The position numbers and the translations under genes were made by a program. The notes below the pieces were generated by a model. It was not told the DNA's origin and made no database searches. It worked only from the letters and a program-made list of their open reading frames with translations. DNA of 44,858 nt, taken from positions 1 to 44,858 of the forward strand of contig JALXAQ010000192.1 of NCBI GenBank assembly GCA_026991885.1. The letters are read 5' to 3'. Every line of letters begins with the position of its first letter. Within the stretch, counting starts at the first letter, position 1. Origin of the DNA: Thiotrichaceae bacterium (lineage in GTDB: Bacteria; Pseudomonadota; Gammaproteobacteria; Beggiatoales; Beggiatoaceae). Positions 15,800-24,763 of this stretch are shown piece by piece.

Positions 15800-17200
15800 T
15801 TAGGCTGGAAAATTTTGCTTGAGATAATTTTCTAATTCGTCAAGTAACTCAAGCTGTTGACTATCCAATGTACCCTCATTCCTCAATTTATCAATCTCTG
15901 TCAGTGCATCCAAAGGAGTAGTACGCTTCTTATTTTTAATATCTCGCAAAGCTTCCCCCTTGACACGCCGCATATAATCCTCAAAATCTTTTGTCAACAT
16001 CGTTGGCAAATTATCAGGATAATTTCGACAAAGTAAACGGCTCGCCAGTTGGCGCATTTCAACATCTTGAAACTGGCTGACAATTTCCACTTTTTGAGAC
16101 GCAGTATGAAATCGACGACATAATGCTTGTTCTTGCCCCGACAAAAACTCTTTTTGATAAAGTGCCGCATCTATATCTAAATCAGGAATTTTGGGATACC
16201 TGAATTCACGATGATATTGGATAATCTTGTGAAAACGTTGCGTGTGAGACTGTAACCAATCCTTATTCTCCTCAACAATGGCTTGTCGTTCTTCGCCTAA
16301 ATAATCCCAATAACGCGGTTCGGGCGGTAATACAATATTAGGTTCACCATATTTTTTGCGAATAATCCAAGTCTTTTCTGGAGTCGTCTCACGCAAATCG
16401 GCGCGATCAAGGCGCAACCAAATGCTTTGATTTTTATAAGGTATTGAATCACCCATTAAAAGCACAGGCACTTGATATTGATTTTCTGCTCCATATTCAT
16501 TGCCAATCATCAAAGCAATGCGATTACTACAGGCGATACTATGAAAAGAAACGGGAATCTTATTAATACGCTTCATATCCGTTTCTTTATTAAAAAAGCC
16601 ATCCAAATACCGCCACATTTTGGGCTCTTTCAAAAAAAATCGCCGTGCCAATTCAAGGCTCGCTTCAACATCAATCATAGCATTATGTGCTTGCCCACTC
16701 AGCAACTGATTAGCGGCATTGAGATGCTCTAATCGCATCGTTGGCTTACCCTCAATTTCAGACCAATTTAAAACCTCCTTTTTATATAAAAAAAACATAA
16801 TAGTGATCGGGAGTAAATCTACACGACGACAAGCGTTTTTATATTGATGAGAATAAGGCGGGAGCAGATTGCGATGAAAACAAAAGCGTAAAAATTCATC
16901 ATCAAAAGTTGAAGAATTATAACCCAGACTAATAGTACCCTCTTGATTTATAAGACGATGTATCTGCGAAATCGCTTCAAACTCGCACACGCCCTGCATT
17001 GACTGTTCAATAGAAATACGATGCGTTATTGTCGCCTCAGGCGACGGGATCACATCAGGGCGCAATTTAACGAGAATTTCATGCCGTTCAATTTCATTCA
17101 ACTCCAAATCGGTGCGAATAGCGGCAAATTGCAACACTTGATCAAAAGCGGTGTTCAAACCTGTGGTTTCTAAATCGTAAAAAAGATATGTGTTGTTCAT
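15800..17200 (-). CDS. sbcB: exodeoxyribonuclease I
   Basis: This 466-residue protein is close in length to E. coli Exo I (475). It degrades single-stranded DNA 3' to 5', trims ends in recombination and mismatch repair, and interacts with SSB in characterised relatives. The N-terminal DEDDh exonuclease domain shows FYDLETTGLNTAFDQVLQFAA (first two acidic ligands). The ExoIII-like segment AHNAMIDVEASLELARR follows near residue 170, with the His and Asp ligands. The SH3-like and helical C-terminal domains follow. It is next to a vapBC pair (12 nt apart) and a repeat. Full length, no visible defects. Confidence 0.94.
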   Translation of the reverse strand: MNNTYLFYDLETTGLNTAFDQVLQFAAIRTDLELNEIERHEILVKLRPDVIPSPEATITHRISIEQSMQGVCEFEAISQIHRLINQEGTISLGYNSSTFDDEFLRFCFHRNLLPPYSHQYKNACRRVDLLPITIMFFLYKKEVLNWSEIEGKPTMRLEHLNAANQLLSGQAHNAMIDVEASLELARRFFLKEPKMWRYLDGFFNKETDMKRINKIPVSFHSIACSNRIALMIGNEYGAENQYQVPVLLMGDSIPYKNQSIWLRLDRADLRETTPEKTWIIRKKYGEPNIVLPPEPRYWDYLGEERQAIVEENKDWLQSHTQRFHKIIQYHREFRYPKIPDLDIDAALYQKEFLSGQEQALCRRFHTASQKVEIVSQFQDVEMRQLASRLLCRNYPDNLPTMLTKDFEDYMRRVKGEALRDIKNKKRTTPLDALTEIDKLRNEGTLDSQQLELLDELENYLKQNFPA

Positions 17201-17212
17201 GGTGTTTTTTGT

Positions 17213-17599
17213 CTACTGGGAACTCTCTAAAACATAAGGTACCACGACAAAATTATGTTTTTGTGGTGAAAAATCCTTAGTATTACGGGTTGCCAGTTTA
17301 AGATGATGGTATTTTGCCATAGCCGCTTGTAACGCATCTGGGAGTTTCCAACCATGCTCTTGCCGTAAACGGGCGGTTAAATCCGCAATCTGTTTGGTAA
17401 CATCTAGTATTGGAAACCGATCAAGAAAATGAATTGCCAACATTTTGGATGACTCATCATCAAACCCAGTTAAAACTTCAGCCCTTGTTATCACTGAGAT
17501 AACGGCACGATCTTGAACTTGGTCCAGATAAATTGTTGCTTGAGATATCTGGTTAAAGTGGTCAATGAGAATCACAGAATCAAGTAGTACCTCTTCCAT
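17213..17599 (-). CDS. VapC-like PIN-domain toxin
   Basis: This 128-residue PIN-domain ribonuclease has the four acidic positions in order: Asp7 (LLDSVILIDH), Glu41 (TRAEVLTGF), Asp88 (KLPDALQAA) and Asp109 (NTKDF). VapC toxins cleave tRNA or rRNA when not neutralised by their antitoxin. The start at 17599 was chosen because it overlaps the antitoxin stop (TGATG). An ATG at 17614 in the same frame is possible. It is the second gene of a two-gene type II module. The target RNA cannot be told from sequence. Confidence 0.88.
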   Translation of the reverse strand: MEEVLLDSVILIDHFNQISQATIYLDQVQDRAVISVITRAEVLTGFDDESSKMLAIHFLDRFPILDVTKQIADLTARLRQEHGWKLPDALQAAMAKYHHLKLATRNTKDFSPQKHNFVVVPYVLESSQ

Positions 17600-17832
17600 C
17601 AACTTCTCTCCCATTCATCACGCAGTTTGGTTTGATATTGAAGCCCATCTCCCTGTTGCCAAATACCACTCGTTTGTTTTAACAATTTGTTAAATTCTTG
17701 TTGTGAGCGAGTAATTGGCTTTTCGTCTACAACAAGTACGATTTTGTGAAACCCAAGCGGAATGTCATTTGGTAATTTGAAAGTCACTGTTCGATCCTTT
17801 TGTAATTCCAAATTATAAGTCATTGTACGCAT
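17599..17832 (-). CDS. VapB-like antitoxin
   Basis: This 77-residue protein lies directly upstream of the PIN toxin. It has a beta-rich start (MRTMTYNLELQKDRTVTFKL) that could form a swapped DNA-binding barrel or sheet. It ends with the flexible tail LRDEWERS, typical of VapB antitoxins that wrap the toxin active site. The start at ATG 17832 has GGAG 7 nt upstream. A longer upstream open frame runs into repeat DNA and was rejected. The pair should autoregulate its own promoter in the repeat-rich space upstream. Family assignment rests on context and the tail, so it is less certain than for the toxin. Confidence 0.78.
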   Translation of the reverse strand: MRTMTYNLELQKDRTVTFKLPNDIPLGFHKIVLVVDEKPITRSQQEFNKLLKQTSGIWQQGDGLQYQTKLRDEWERS

Positions 17833-18065
17833 TATTAATCTCCAAAATAAAACAACTCTAATATAAACTGGACGTCTCGTCCAAACCGAGGTGGACTTCA
17901 AAATTGCTAGTGCAGGAGGGCGTAAATTTAGAGGCCATAAGGGGCAACCATAAAGGATTACCCTGTCATGGTATCGGGATTTGATAAACACGCACGATGT
18001 ATCCGCTATCCTGCACTAGGTATCCAAAATAAATTTGTGTATAACGATGATCTGAGTAGTTGCGA
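17833..18065. repeat. mosaic of three dispersed repeats between vapB and murU
   Basis: GTCCAAACC...GGTGGAC (17879-17896) is a variant of the GTCCAAGAT palindrome. GGGGCAACCATAAAGGATTA lies at 17941-17960. An 11-bp perfect inverted pair CTAGTGCAGGA/TCCTGCACTAG (17907-17917, 18009-18019) encloses the second repeat. No gene is visible; the vapBC promoter must lie in the first part. Confidence 0.65.
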
Positions 18066-19734
<1,669 letters not shown>

Positions 19735-19797
19735 AATTTCAAATCCAAAATAAATTAAATAAATTTAAAAGCAAAAATATTAAGGTTAAATCATTGC

Positions 19798-19829
19798 TTG
19801 ACAAATTGATAATACTTGAGCATTATACT
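19798..19829 (+). promoter_or_regulatory. candidate sigma70-type promoter for rpoH
   Basis: TTGACA (19798-19803) is a perfect -35 box. CATTAT (19821-19826) follows at 17 nt and TATACT (19824-19829) at 20 nt. It lies about 155 nt before the rpoH start in the AT-rich divergent spacer. A long leader would allow temperature-dependent mRNA structure, as known for rpoH elsewhere, but I cannot show that here. Confidence 0.4.
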
Positions 19830-19985
19830 CATGTATTGAATTTCTTATATACTTATCCTTTTATAATATCGCATATCTGGATTATTTAAAGAAATCATAG
19901 CATTCATAAAATAAAATAAAGCAATTTAACAACAAGAATGCTAAAATGATTAATACAACACTGAAAAACAGGGGAGAAATAAAAT

Positions 19986-20849
19986 ATGTCATACGTGCTG
20001 ACGTTAAATATGCAACTGGCAGTACCGGGTGGGAGCATCGAAGGTTATGCCCAAGCGATTAAAGCTATTCCGATGCTCACACCAGAACAAGAACGCAAGT
20101 TAGCAGAACGTTTGCAGAGTGACAATGATATTGAAGCGGCACGTAAACTGGTTATGTCACATCTGCGGTTTGTGATGCATATAGCATATAGCTATCGGGG
20201 ATATGGTCTCCCACAATCAGATTTAATTCAAGAGGGCAACATTGGACTGATGAAGGCGGTAAAACGCTTTGACCCTACTGTCGGTGTGCGTTTAGTTTCG
20301 TTTGCAGTGCATTGGATACGTGCAGAAATCCATGAATATATTTTACGCAATTGGCGTATTGTAAAAGTGGCCACAACGAAATCTCAACGTAAATTGTTTT
20401 TTAACCTGCGTAGTGCCAAAAAGCGCTTGGGTTGGATGAGCCAAGATGAAATTGATAAAATCGCCAACGATTTAGGGGTATCCACCAAAGATGTGCGGGA
20501 AATGGAAAAGCGCTTAGGTACACATGATATCGCGTTTGATGCACCTACCGAGGCGGATGAAGAAACCGAAATACTTTGCCCTGCTGGTTATTTGGAAGAT
20601 AATCGTTATGATCCGAGTATCCTCGTAGAACGACAAAATTGGAAAGATCATGGACAGGGGCAATTGTACAAGGCTTTACGAAAGCTTGATCCTCGCAGCC
20701 AAGATATTTTGCAAAAGCGTTGGTTGAGTGAAGAAAAAATGACCTTACAAACCTTAGCAGAACATTATAAGGTATCAGCGGAACGGATTCGTCAGATTGA
20801 GAGCAACGCGATGAAAAAACTGAGGAAAAGTATTATTTTATTTGCGTGA
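19986..20849 (+). CDS. rpoH: heat-shock sigma factor sigma-32
   Basis: This 287-residue group 3 sigma factor directs RNA polymerase to heat-shock promoters (chaperones and proteases). Region 2 includes [19 protein letters not shown] (79-97) and the -10-recognition segment [19 protein letters not shown]. The RpoH box QRKLFFNLR (134-142) separates it from RpoD/RpoS. Region 4 ends with the helix-turn-helix [22 protein letters not shown] segment. GGGGAG lies 9 nt before the ATG. The gene is alone, with a GTCCAAGAT palindrome shortly after its stop. The usual ftsEX neighbour is absent from this window. Confidence 0.96.
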   Translation: MSYVLTLNMQLAVPGGSIEGYAQAIKAIPMLTPEQERKLAERLQSDNDIEAARKLVMSHLRFVMHIAYSYRGYGLPQSDLIQEGNIGLMKAVKRFDPTVGVRLVSFAVHWIRAEIHEYILRNWRIVKVATTKSQRKLFFNLRSAKKRLGWMSQDEIDKIANDLGVSTKDVREMEKRLGTHDIAFDAPTEADEETEILCPAGYLEDNRYDPSILVERQNWKDHGQGQLYKALRKLDPRSQDILQKRWLSEEKMTLQTLAEHYKVSAERIRQIESNAMKKLRKSIILFA

Positions 20850-20859
20850 AAGTTTGGAC

Positions 20860-20879
20860 GTCCAAGATAAATCTTGGAC
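20860..20879. repeat. GTCCAAGAT palindrome between convergent rpoH and the DUF493 gene
   Basis: GTCCAAGAT (20860-20868) and ATCTTGGAC (20871-20879) sit in the 49-bp gap between two convergent stop codons. It could serve as a bidirectional 3'-end hairpin. Confidence 0.75.
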
Positions 20880-20898
20880 TCCTAACCAAATCATAAAA

Positions 20899-21162
20899 TC
20901 ATAATACCATCAGCACCCGCTCATGACCACTCAATTCTGTATATAAAGCATCCAATTGTGTACGACTTTGAGCCGTCATGACGACTGTGACTGACATATA
21001 TTTCCCACCCTTGCTGCTACGTGTTGTCACCGCTCCTAAATCCTGACAATGACAACGCACAATATCTACAATTAAAAGCTCAAAATCTTCTGCGCTTTTT
21101 CCCATGACTTTAAGGGCAAATTTGCAAGGAAAGTCAAATAAATCAATAGCCTCCTCATTCAT
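20899..21162 (-). CDS. DUF493 family protein (YbeD-like)
   Basis: This 87-residue protein has the ferredoxin-like ACT-type fold of the YbeD/DUF493 family: LFDFPCKFALKVMG at the start and SKGGKYMSVTVVMTAQS in the centre. The biochemical role is unknown. In gammaproteobacteria ybeD usually sits between dacA and lipB; here dacA and a D-amino acid transaminase gene precede it, but lipB does not follow. ATG 21162 was chosen. It overlaps the upstream gene by 8 nt and matches family length; the longer upstream frame is the transaminase gene in another frame. Confidence 0.88.
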   Translation of the reverse strand: MNEEAIDLFDFPCKFALKVMGKSAEDFELLIVDIVRCHCQDLGAVTTRSSKGGKYMSVTVVMTAQSRTQLDALYTELSGHERVLMVL

Positions 21163-22003
21163 AGGACTTTTCTCGTAATTTCTGTTTATAATCCTGATAA
21201 ATTTGCCAAACTTCTGTCCACACCGGACCCGGTTTTCCCATTCCAACTGTTTTATCATCAAGCGTAATCACTGGCAAAATTTCACGGGTAGAACTCGTCA
21301 ACCAAATTTCATCTGCTGAACGCAATTGAGCTTCCGATATTGAAGCTTCTCGACAAGGGAGTTGAGCACCAAGCATCGCCTCAAGCATTAAATCGCGGGT
21401 AATCCCCGGTAAAATAAATTGACTTTTGGGTGGCGTGATAGCGATACCATCATCAACGATAAATAGGTTACTCGCCGCCCCTTCCATGACATAACCCTCA
21501 CGAATTAATATTGTCTCAACCGCACCGACTTCAATCGCTTGCCGACGTAATAAGACGTTAGCGAGTAGATCGATTGATTTAATATCGCAGCGTTGCCAGC
21601 GGATGTCTGCACTGGTGATCGCTTTCACACCGCTAGAGGGAGGCGCTACTATCATCGGCTCACTCATGATAAAAACGGTCGGCACAACTTGCTCGGGAAA
21701 ATTGTGATTACGTTTTGCAGGACCGCGTGTGACTTGTAAGTAAAGGCTCTGATCGCCCCCATTGTTACGAGCAACGATACTTTCCAAATTTTCAATCCAC
21801 GCTTGATGCGTTAATGGATTTTCTAATTTGATACTTTTTAGGCTATTGTTTAAACGCTGTAAATGTTCATCCAGCCTAAAAAGGCGACCAGCATAAACTG
21901 GGATCACTTCATATACACCATCACCGAAAATAAAGCCTCGATCTAGAACAGGTACCCGCGCTTCGGAAAGAGGCAAAAATTCGCCATTGAGATAAACGAT
22001 CAT
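21155..22003 (-). CDS. dat: D-amino acid aminotransferase (fold-type IV PLP enzyme)
   Basis: This 282-residue protein interconverts D-amino acids and alpha-keto acids, typically D-alanine and D-glutamate. The start YLNGEFLPLSEARVPVLDRGF and the pattern GDGVYEVI are typical. So are the PLP-lysine region CDIKSIDLLANVLLRRQA, EGAASNLFIV and LPGITRDLML. This matches Dat rather than IlvE or PabC. Its ATG overlaps the dacA stop by four bases, so a D-Ala-releasing carboxypeptidase and a D-amino acid converter are translationally coupled. That suggests salvage of D-alanine, which is inference. Confidence 0.88.
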   Translation of the reverse strand: MIVYLNGEFLPLSEARVPVLDRGFIFGDGVYEVIPVYAGRLFRLDEHLQRLNNSLKSIKLENPLTHQAWIENLESIVARNNGGDQSLYLQVTRGPAKRNHNFPEQVVPTVFIMSEPMIVAPPSSGVKAITSADIRWQRCDIKSIDLLANVLLRRQAIEVGAVETILIREGYVMEGAASNLFIVDDGIAITPPKSQFILPGITRDLMLEAMLGAQLPCREASISEAQLRSADEIWLTSSTREILPVITLDDKTVGMGKPGPVWTEVWQIYQDYKQKLREKSYE

Positions 22004-23148
22004 AGTTGTTTAACAAAAAAAAGTAAAATGGAATCTTTCAACCTATTCCAAAGATTACCCTCTTCAATGGAAGAGAGCGCAACAAGGGGACGTTCTAAAA
22101 TAACATCTTCTTTATCAGCGAAGCGAATTTTTAATGTGCCGTAGGTTTCGCCAGCCACAACAGGTGCCATAATGTGTTTATCAATGTATAACTTTGCCTT
22201 CAAATTTTTATATTGACCTTTAGGCAAGGTGAGGTATAAGGGGTTTTCTAGTCCGAGTTGCAGTTCCTCCTCATTACCTTGCCATACTCTTTCCGTATCA
22301 AGAACTTGGTGCCCTTTATATAGGAGGTGGGTTTCAAAGAACTGAAAACCGTAGTTAAGCATTTCTTCACTATCACTGTGCCGCTTTTTTTTTGTTTCCG
22401 CACCCACCACAACTGAAATCAAGCGCATTTTTCCACGCTTAGCAGAAGCGATCAGACAATAACCGGCGGCCCGGGTGTAACCCGTTTTCATCCCATCCAC
22501 GGTGGGATCGCGCCATAATAACCCATTACGATTCTGCTGTTTGATATTGTTATAAGTAAATTCAAGCACTGAATACCAATGATAATACTCTGGAAAATCG
22601 CGGATCAGAGCTCGCGCTAATCGCACAAGATCATGGGGAGTGGTGATTGTTGGTTGTTCATTAGGGAGACCCGTACAGTTTGTAAAATGGCTATTGGTTA
22701 AGCCGAGGCGTTGAGCTTCTTGATTCATCAAAGCCACAAAAGCATCCTCTGTCCCCGCCACAAATTCGGCGAGGGCGACACTTGCATCATTACCTGATTG
22801 AACAATCATGCCTTTAATTAAAAGTTCTAGTGGGACACGCTTACCCACTTCGATATACATTTTTGAACCTTGCATACGCCATGCTTTTTCACTGATTAGC
22901 ACAGTGTCAGTGAGTTTAATTTTACCCGCCTGAAGTTTCTTAAACACTAAATAAGCGGTCATCAATTTGGTCAAACTGGCAGGCTCAAGACGCTGATCCG
23001 CGTTTTTTTTCATGAGCACTTTTCCGCTGTAAAAATCTTGTAATATGTAAGCAGGAGCGGATAGTTTTGGGGGAGTGGGAGCCAAGTCAACTTGAGCTTG
23101 AGTGAGGATAGGCAGGCTAATGAGTAGTAAGATTCTTAAGATTTTCAT
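22000..23148 (-). CDS. dacA: D-alanyl-D-alanine carboxypeptidase (PBP5/6 family)
   Basis: This 382-residue low-molecular-weight penicillin-binding protein removes the terminal D-alanine from murein pentapeptides in the periplasm. A signal peptide (ILRILLLISLPILTQAQ) precedes the domain. Active-site motifs are Ser58-x-x-Lys61 (SLTK), Ser118-Gly-Asn and Lys221-Thr-Gly. The PBP5 C-terminal beta-sandwich follows, and the last residues (NRLKDSILLFFVKQL) form an amphipathic membrane anchor. There is no ordinary Shine-Dalgarno. Three tandem TAACTGA heptamers stand directly before the ATG. Confidence 0.95.
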   Translation of the reverse strand: MKILRILLLISLPILTQAQVDLAPTPPKLSAPAYILQDFYSGKVLMKKNADQRLEPASLTKLMTAYLVFKKLQAGKIKLTDTVLISEKAWRMQGSKMYIEVGKRVPLELLIKGMIVQSGNDASVALAEFVAGTEDAFVALMNQEAQRLGLTNSHFTNCTGLPNEQPTITTPHDLVRLARALIRDFPEYYHWYSVLEFTYNNIKQQNRNGLLWRDPTVDGMKTGYTRAAGYCLIASAKRGKMRLISVVVGAETKKKRHSDSEEMLNYGFQFFETHLLYKGHQVLDTERVWQGNEEELQLGLENPLYLTLPKGQYKNLKAKLYIDKHIMAPVVAGETYGTLKIRFADKEDVILERPLVALSSIEEGNLWNRLKDSILLFFVKQL

Positions 23149-23156
23149 TTCAGTAA

Positions 23157-23177
23157 TCAGTTATCAGTTATCAGTTA
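23157..23177 (-). promoter_or_regulatory. three tandem TAACTGA heptamers at the dacA ribosome-binding position
   Basis: On the minus strand TAACTGA is repeated three times without a gap (23177-23157), ending eight bases before the dacA ATG. No purine-rich Shine-Dalgarno competes. Such heptamer arrays upstream of start codons are described for marine Beggiatoaceae and suggested to have a regulatory role. Confidence 0.75.
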
Positions 23178-23186
23178 TAAAAAAAA

Positions 23187-23206
23187 GTCCAAGATAAATC
23201 TTGGAC
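23187..23206. repeat. GTCCAAGAT palindrome between rlpA and dacA
   Basis: GTCCAAGAT (23187-23195) and ATCTTGGAC (23198-23206) lie inside the 68-bp gap of an otherwise tight operon, next to the TAACTGA array. It could shield or process the mRNA between the two genes. Confidence 0.75.
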
Positions 23207-23216
23207 TCCTACTTTA

Positions 23217-23747
23217 TTATTGGCCACGCACTTCTACAGCTTGCAATGGATTTTCATCCAAACCAAGACGACGTGCAGCCCAATAAGATAGTTTAATCAA
23301 AAACAGATCATCGTCAAGACGATCATTGATTGTCACCACCACACTTTGACCTGTGCGGATATTTTTCACCTTAACCTGCGTTAATAGCGGCAAAGTAGCA
23401 TGTGCTGCCGTCATCCCATAGAGATCGTAAATTTGACCGCTCGCGGTTTTAGTGCCATGGGCAGCAATACCGTACCAAGAAGCTGTCCCCTGCGCCACAT
23501 AGCTAGCGACCCTCTCTTTTTTTTCCAGTGGCGTTTTTTTCAAAGTTTCTGAAGAGAGAGGCAATGCCACAGGCAGCACTTCAATATCTTCTACTGGTTC
23601 CTCCACGATTTCCGGTTGCGAAGGGGGAACGACAAGGGACGTTTTTTCCAATGATGGCAATGTGTCTGTCGCATTCTCGTGAGAAACAACCGTGCAAGCC
23701 GTGAGTAAGCTGACAGCTATGAGCGAGAACTTACCGGGTTTGTTCAT
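23217..23747 (-). CDS. rlpA: RlpA-like double-psi beta-barrel lipoprotein
   Basis: This 176-residue lipoprotein has the lipobox LLTAC (Cys18) after a short signal peptide, an acidic Pro-rich linker and one RlpA barrel (GTASWYG to the end). RlpA cleaves stripped glycan strands at the septum in Pseudomonas. Here the SPOR domain that targets denuded murein is absent. The conserved acidic residue in TASGE is Gln105 (TASGQIYD), while the paired His116 (TAAH) and Asp142 (INDR) remain at the expected spacing. The usual NDRGPF is NDRLDD. Catalysis may be lost or changed. The start overlaps the mltB end by 17 nt. Confidence 0.87.
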   Translation of the reverse strand: MNKPGKFSLIAVSLLTACTVVSHENATDTLPSLEKTSLVVPPSQPEIVEEPVEDIEVLPVALPLSSETLKKTPLEKKERVASYVAQGTASWYGIAAHGTKTASGQIYDLYGMTAAHATLPLLTQVKVKNIRTGQSVVVTINDRLDDDLFLIKLSYWAARRLGLDENPLQAVEVRGQ

Positions 23748-24708
23748 AACGATGAGCAATCTCCTCAGCTAACTGAAAAACAGCCATAGCATAATGTTTA
23801 CTGTGATTATAACGAGTAATCACATAATAATTTTTGAACCCCACCCAATAAGCCGTTCCAATTTTCGTTTCCAAATCGATAAACATACTGGGCGTATTAT
23901 CTGCTTCATCACCCTGATAGCGTAAACCCATTTGCTTGAGTTGGTGTAAACTGTATTGCGGTTCAAACGCCAGACTCAATAACTTTTCCACCGCCTTAGG
24001 CTCTACTTGAGTAGCCTTAATCACCGCTTGTCCTCTTTCCCAACCAAAACGATGAAAATAATTAGCAACACTGCCTATGGCATCAACATTATTTGTCCAG
24101 ATATTACGTTTACCATCGCCATCAAAATCTACCGCATAACGACGGAAACTGCTAGGCATAAATTGTCCTATACCCATAGCGCCAGCATAAGAGCCTTTTT
24201 GGGCTAATGGATTCAATTTTTCTTCGCGCGTTAATAACAAATAATGTTCTAATTCTGAACGAAAAAAATCAGCACGTCTTGGATAGTGAAATGCCAAAGT
24301 TTTGAGAGCGTCAATAACGCGATAATTCCCCTTATTTTCGCCATAGAGAGTTTCTACGCCAATGATGGCGATAATAATTTCTGGGGGTACCCCATAAGTC
24401 GCTTCAGCTAGCTTAAGCGCTTTTACATTTTCTTGCCAAAATTTAACACCACCATTGATACGCTTATCCTTGATAAATATCAGCCGATATTCATACCAAG
24501 GTTTTGCTTTACCTGCTGGACGGGACATCGCTTTGAGAATACTTTTTTTCACCTTCGCTTTATTAAGCAATTGGGTCAAATCAGATTTATCAAAAGCATA
24601 TTGCTCAACCATCCTATCAATAAACGTTTCTTGGCTGACGACTTCGGCAGTCACGTTGAAACTGCAAAAAAATAACAAAGCGAATAGAATATAATAAGAA
24701 TGTTTCAT
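23731..24708 (-). CDS. mltB: membrane-associated lytic murein transglycosylase B
   Basis: This 325-residue periplasmic enzyme cleaves the MurNAc-GlcNAc bond, forming 1,6-anhydro ends. The catalytic Glu is in IIGVETLYGENKGNY (Glu119 from the chosen start), with AKLIFIKD-like and SYAGAMGIGQFMPSSFRRYAV segments typical of the SLT-B family. The signal peptide is YYILFALLFFCSFNVTA. There is no obvious lipobox, so it may be soluble rather than a lipoprotein. ATG 24708 was chosen because the upstream in-frame TTG at 24741 lies within a palindromic repeat. Its products feed the AmgK-MurU type of recycling in other bacteria. Confidence 0.93.
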   Translation of the reverse strand: MKHSYYILFALLFFCSFNVTAEVVSQETFIDRMVEQYAFDKSDLTQLLNKAKVKKSILKAMSRPAGKAKPWYEYRLIFIKDKRINGGVKFWQENVKALKLAEATYGVPPEIIIAIIGVETLYGENKGNYRVIDALKTLAFHYPRRADFFRSELEHYLLLTREEKLNPLAQKGSYAGAMGIGQFMPSSFRRYAVDFDGDGKRNIWTNNVDAIGSVANYFHRFGWERGQAVIKATQVEPKAVEKLLSLAFEPQYSLHQLKQMGLRYQGDEADNTPSMFIDLETKIGTAYWVGFKNYYVITRYNHSKHYAMAVFQLAEEIAHRYEQTR

Positions 24709-24735
24709 AAAAATGCTTTTAATAATTTTAAAGGA

Positions 24736-24755
24736 GTCCAAGATTTATCTTGGAC
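24736..24755. repeat. GTCCAAGAT palindrome between rodA and mltB
   Basis: GTCCAAGAT (24736-24744) and ATCTTGGAC (24747-24755) sit in the 55-bp gap between two genes of the envelope operon, flanked by GGAG and ATC as in the other copies. Confidence 0.75.
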
Positions 24756-24763
24756 ATCTGGAA

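Noticed and set aside
17833..17991. N-terminal extension of the VapB-like antitoxin
   Set aside because: The extra 53 residues are translated from dispersed repeats; GGAG sits 7 nt before ATG 17832.
24741..24741. Upstream TTG start for mltB
   Set aside because: It falls inside the GTCCAAGAT palindrome and would put extra residues before a good signal peptide that starts at ATG 24708.
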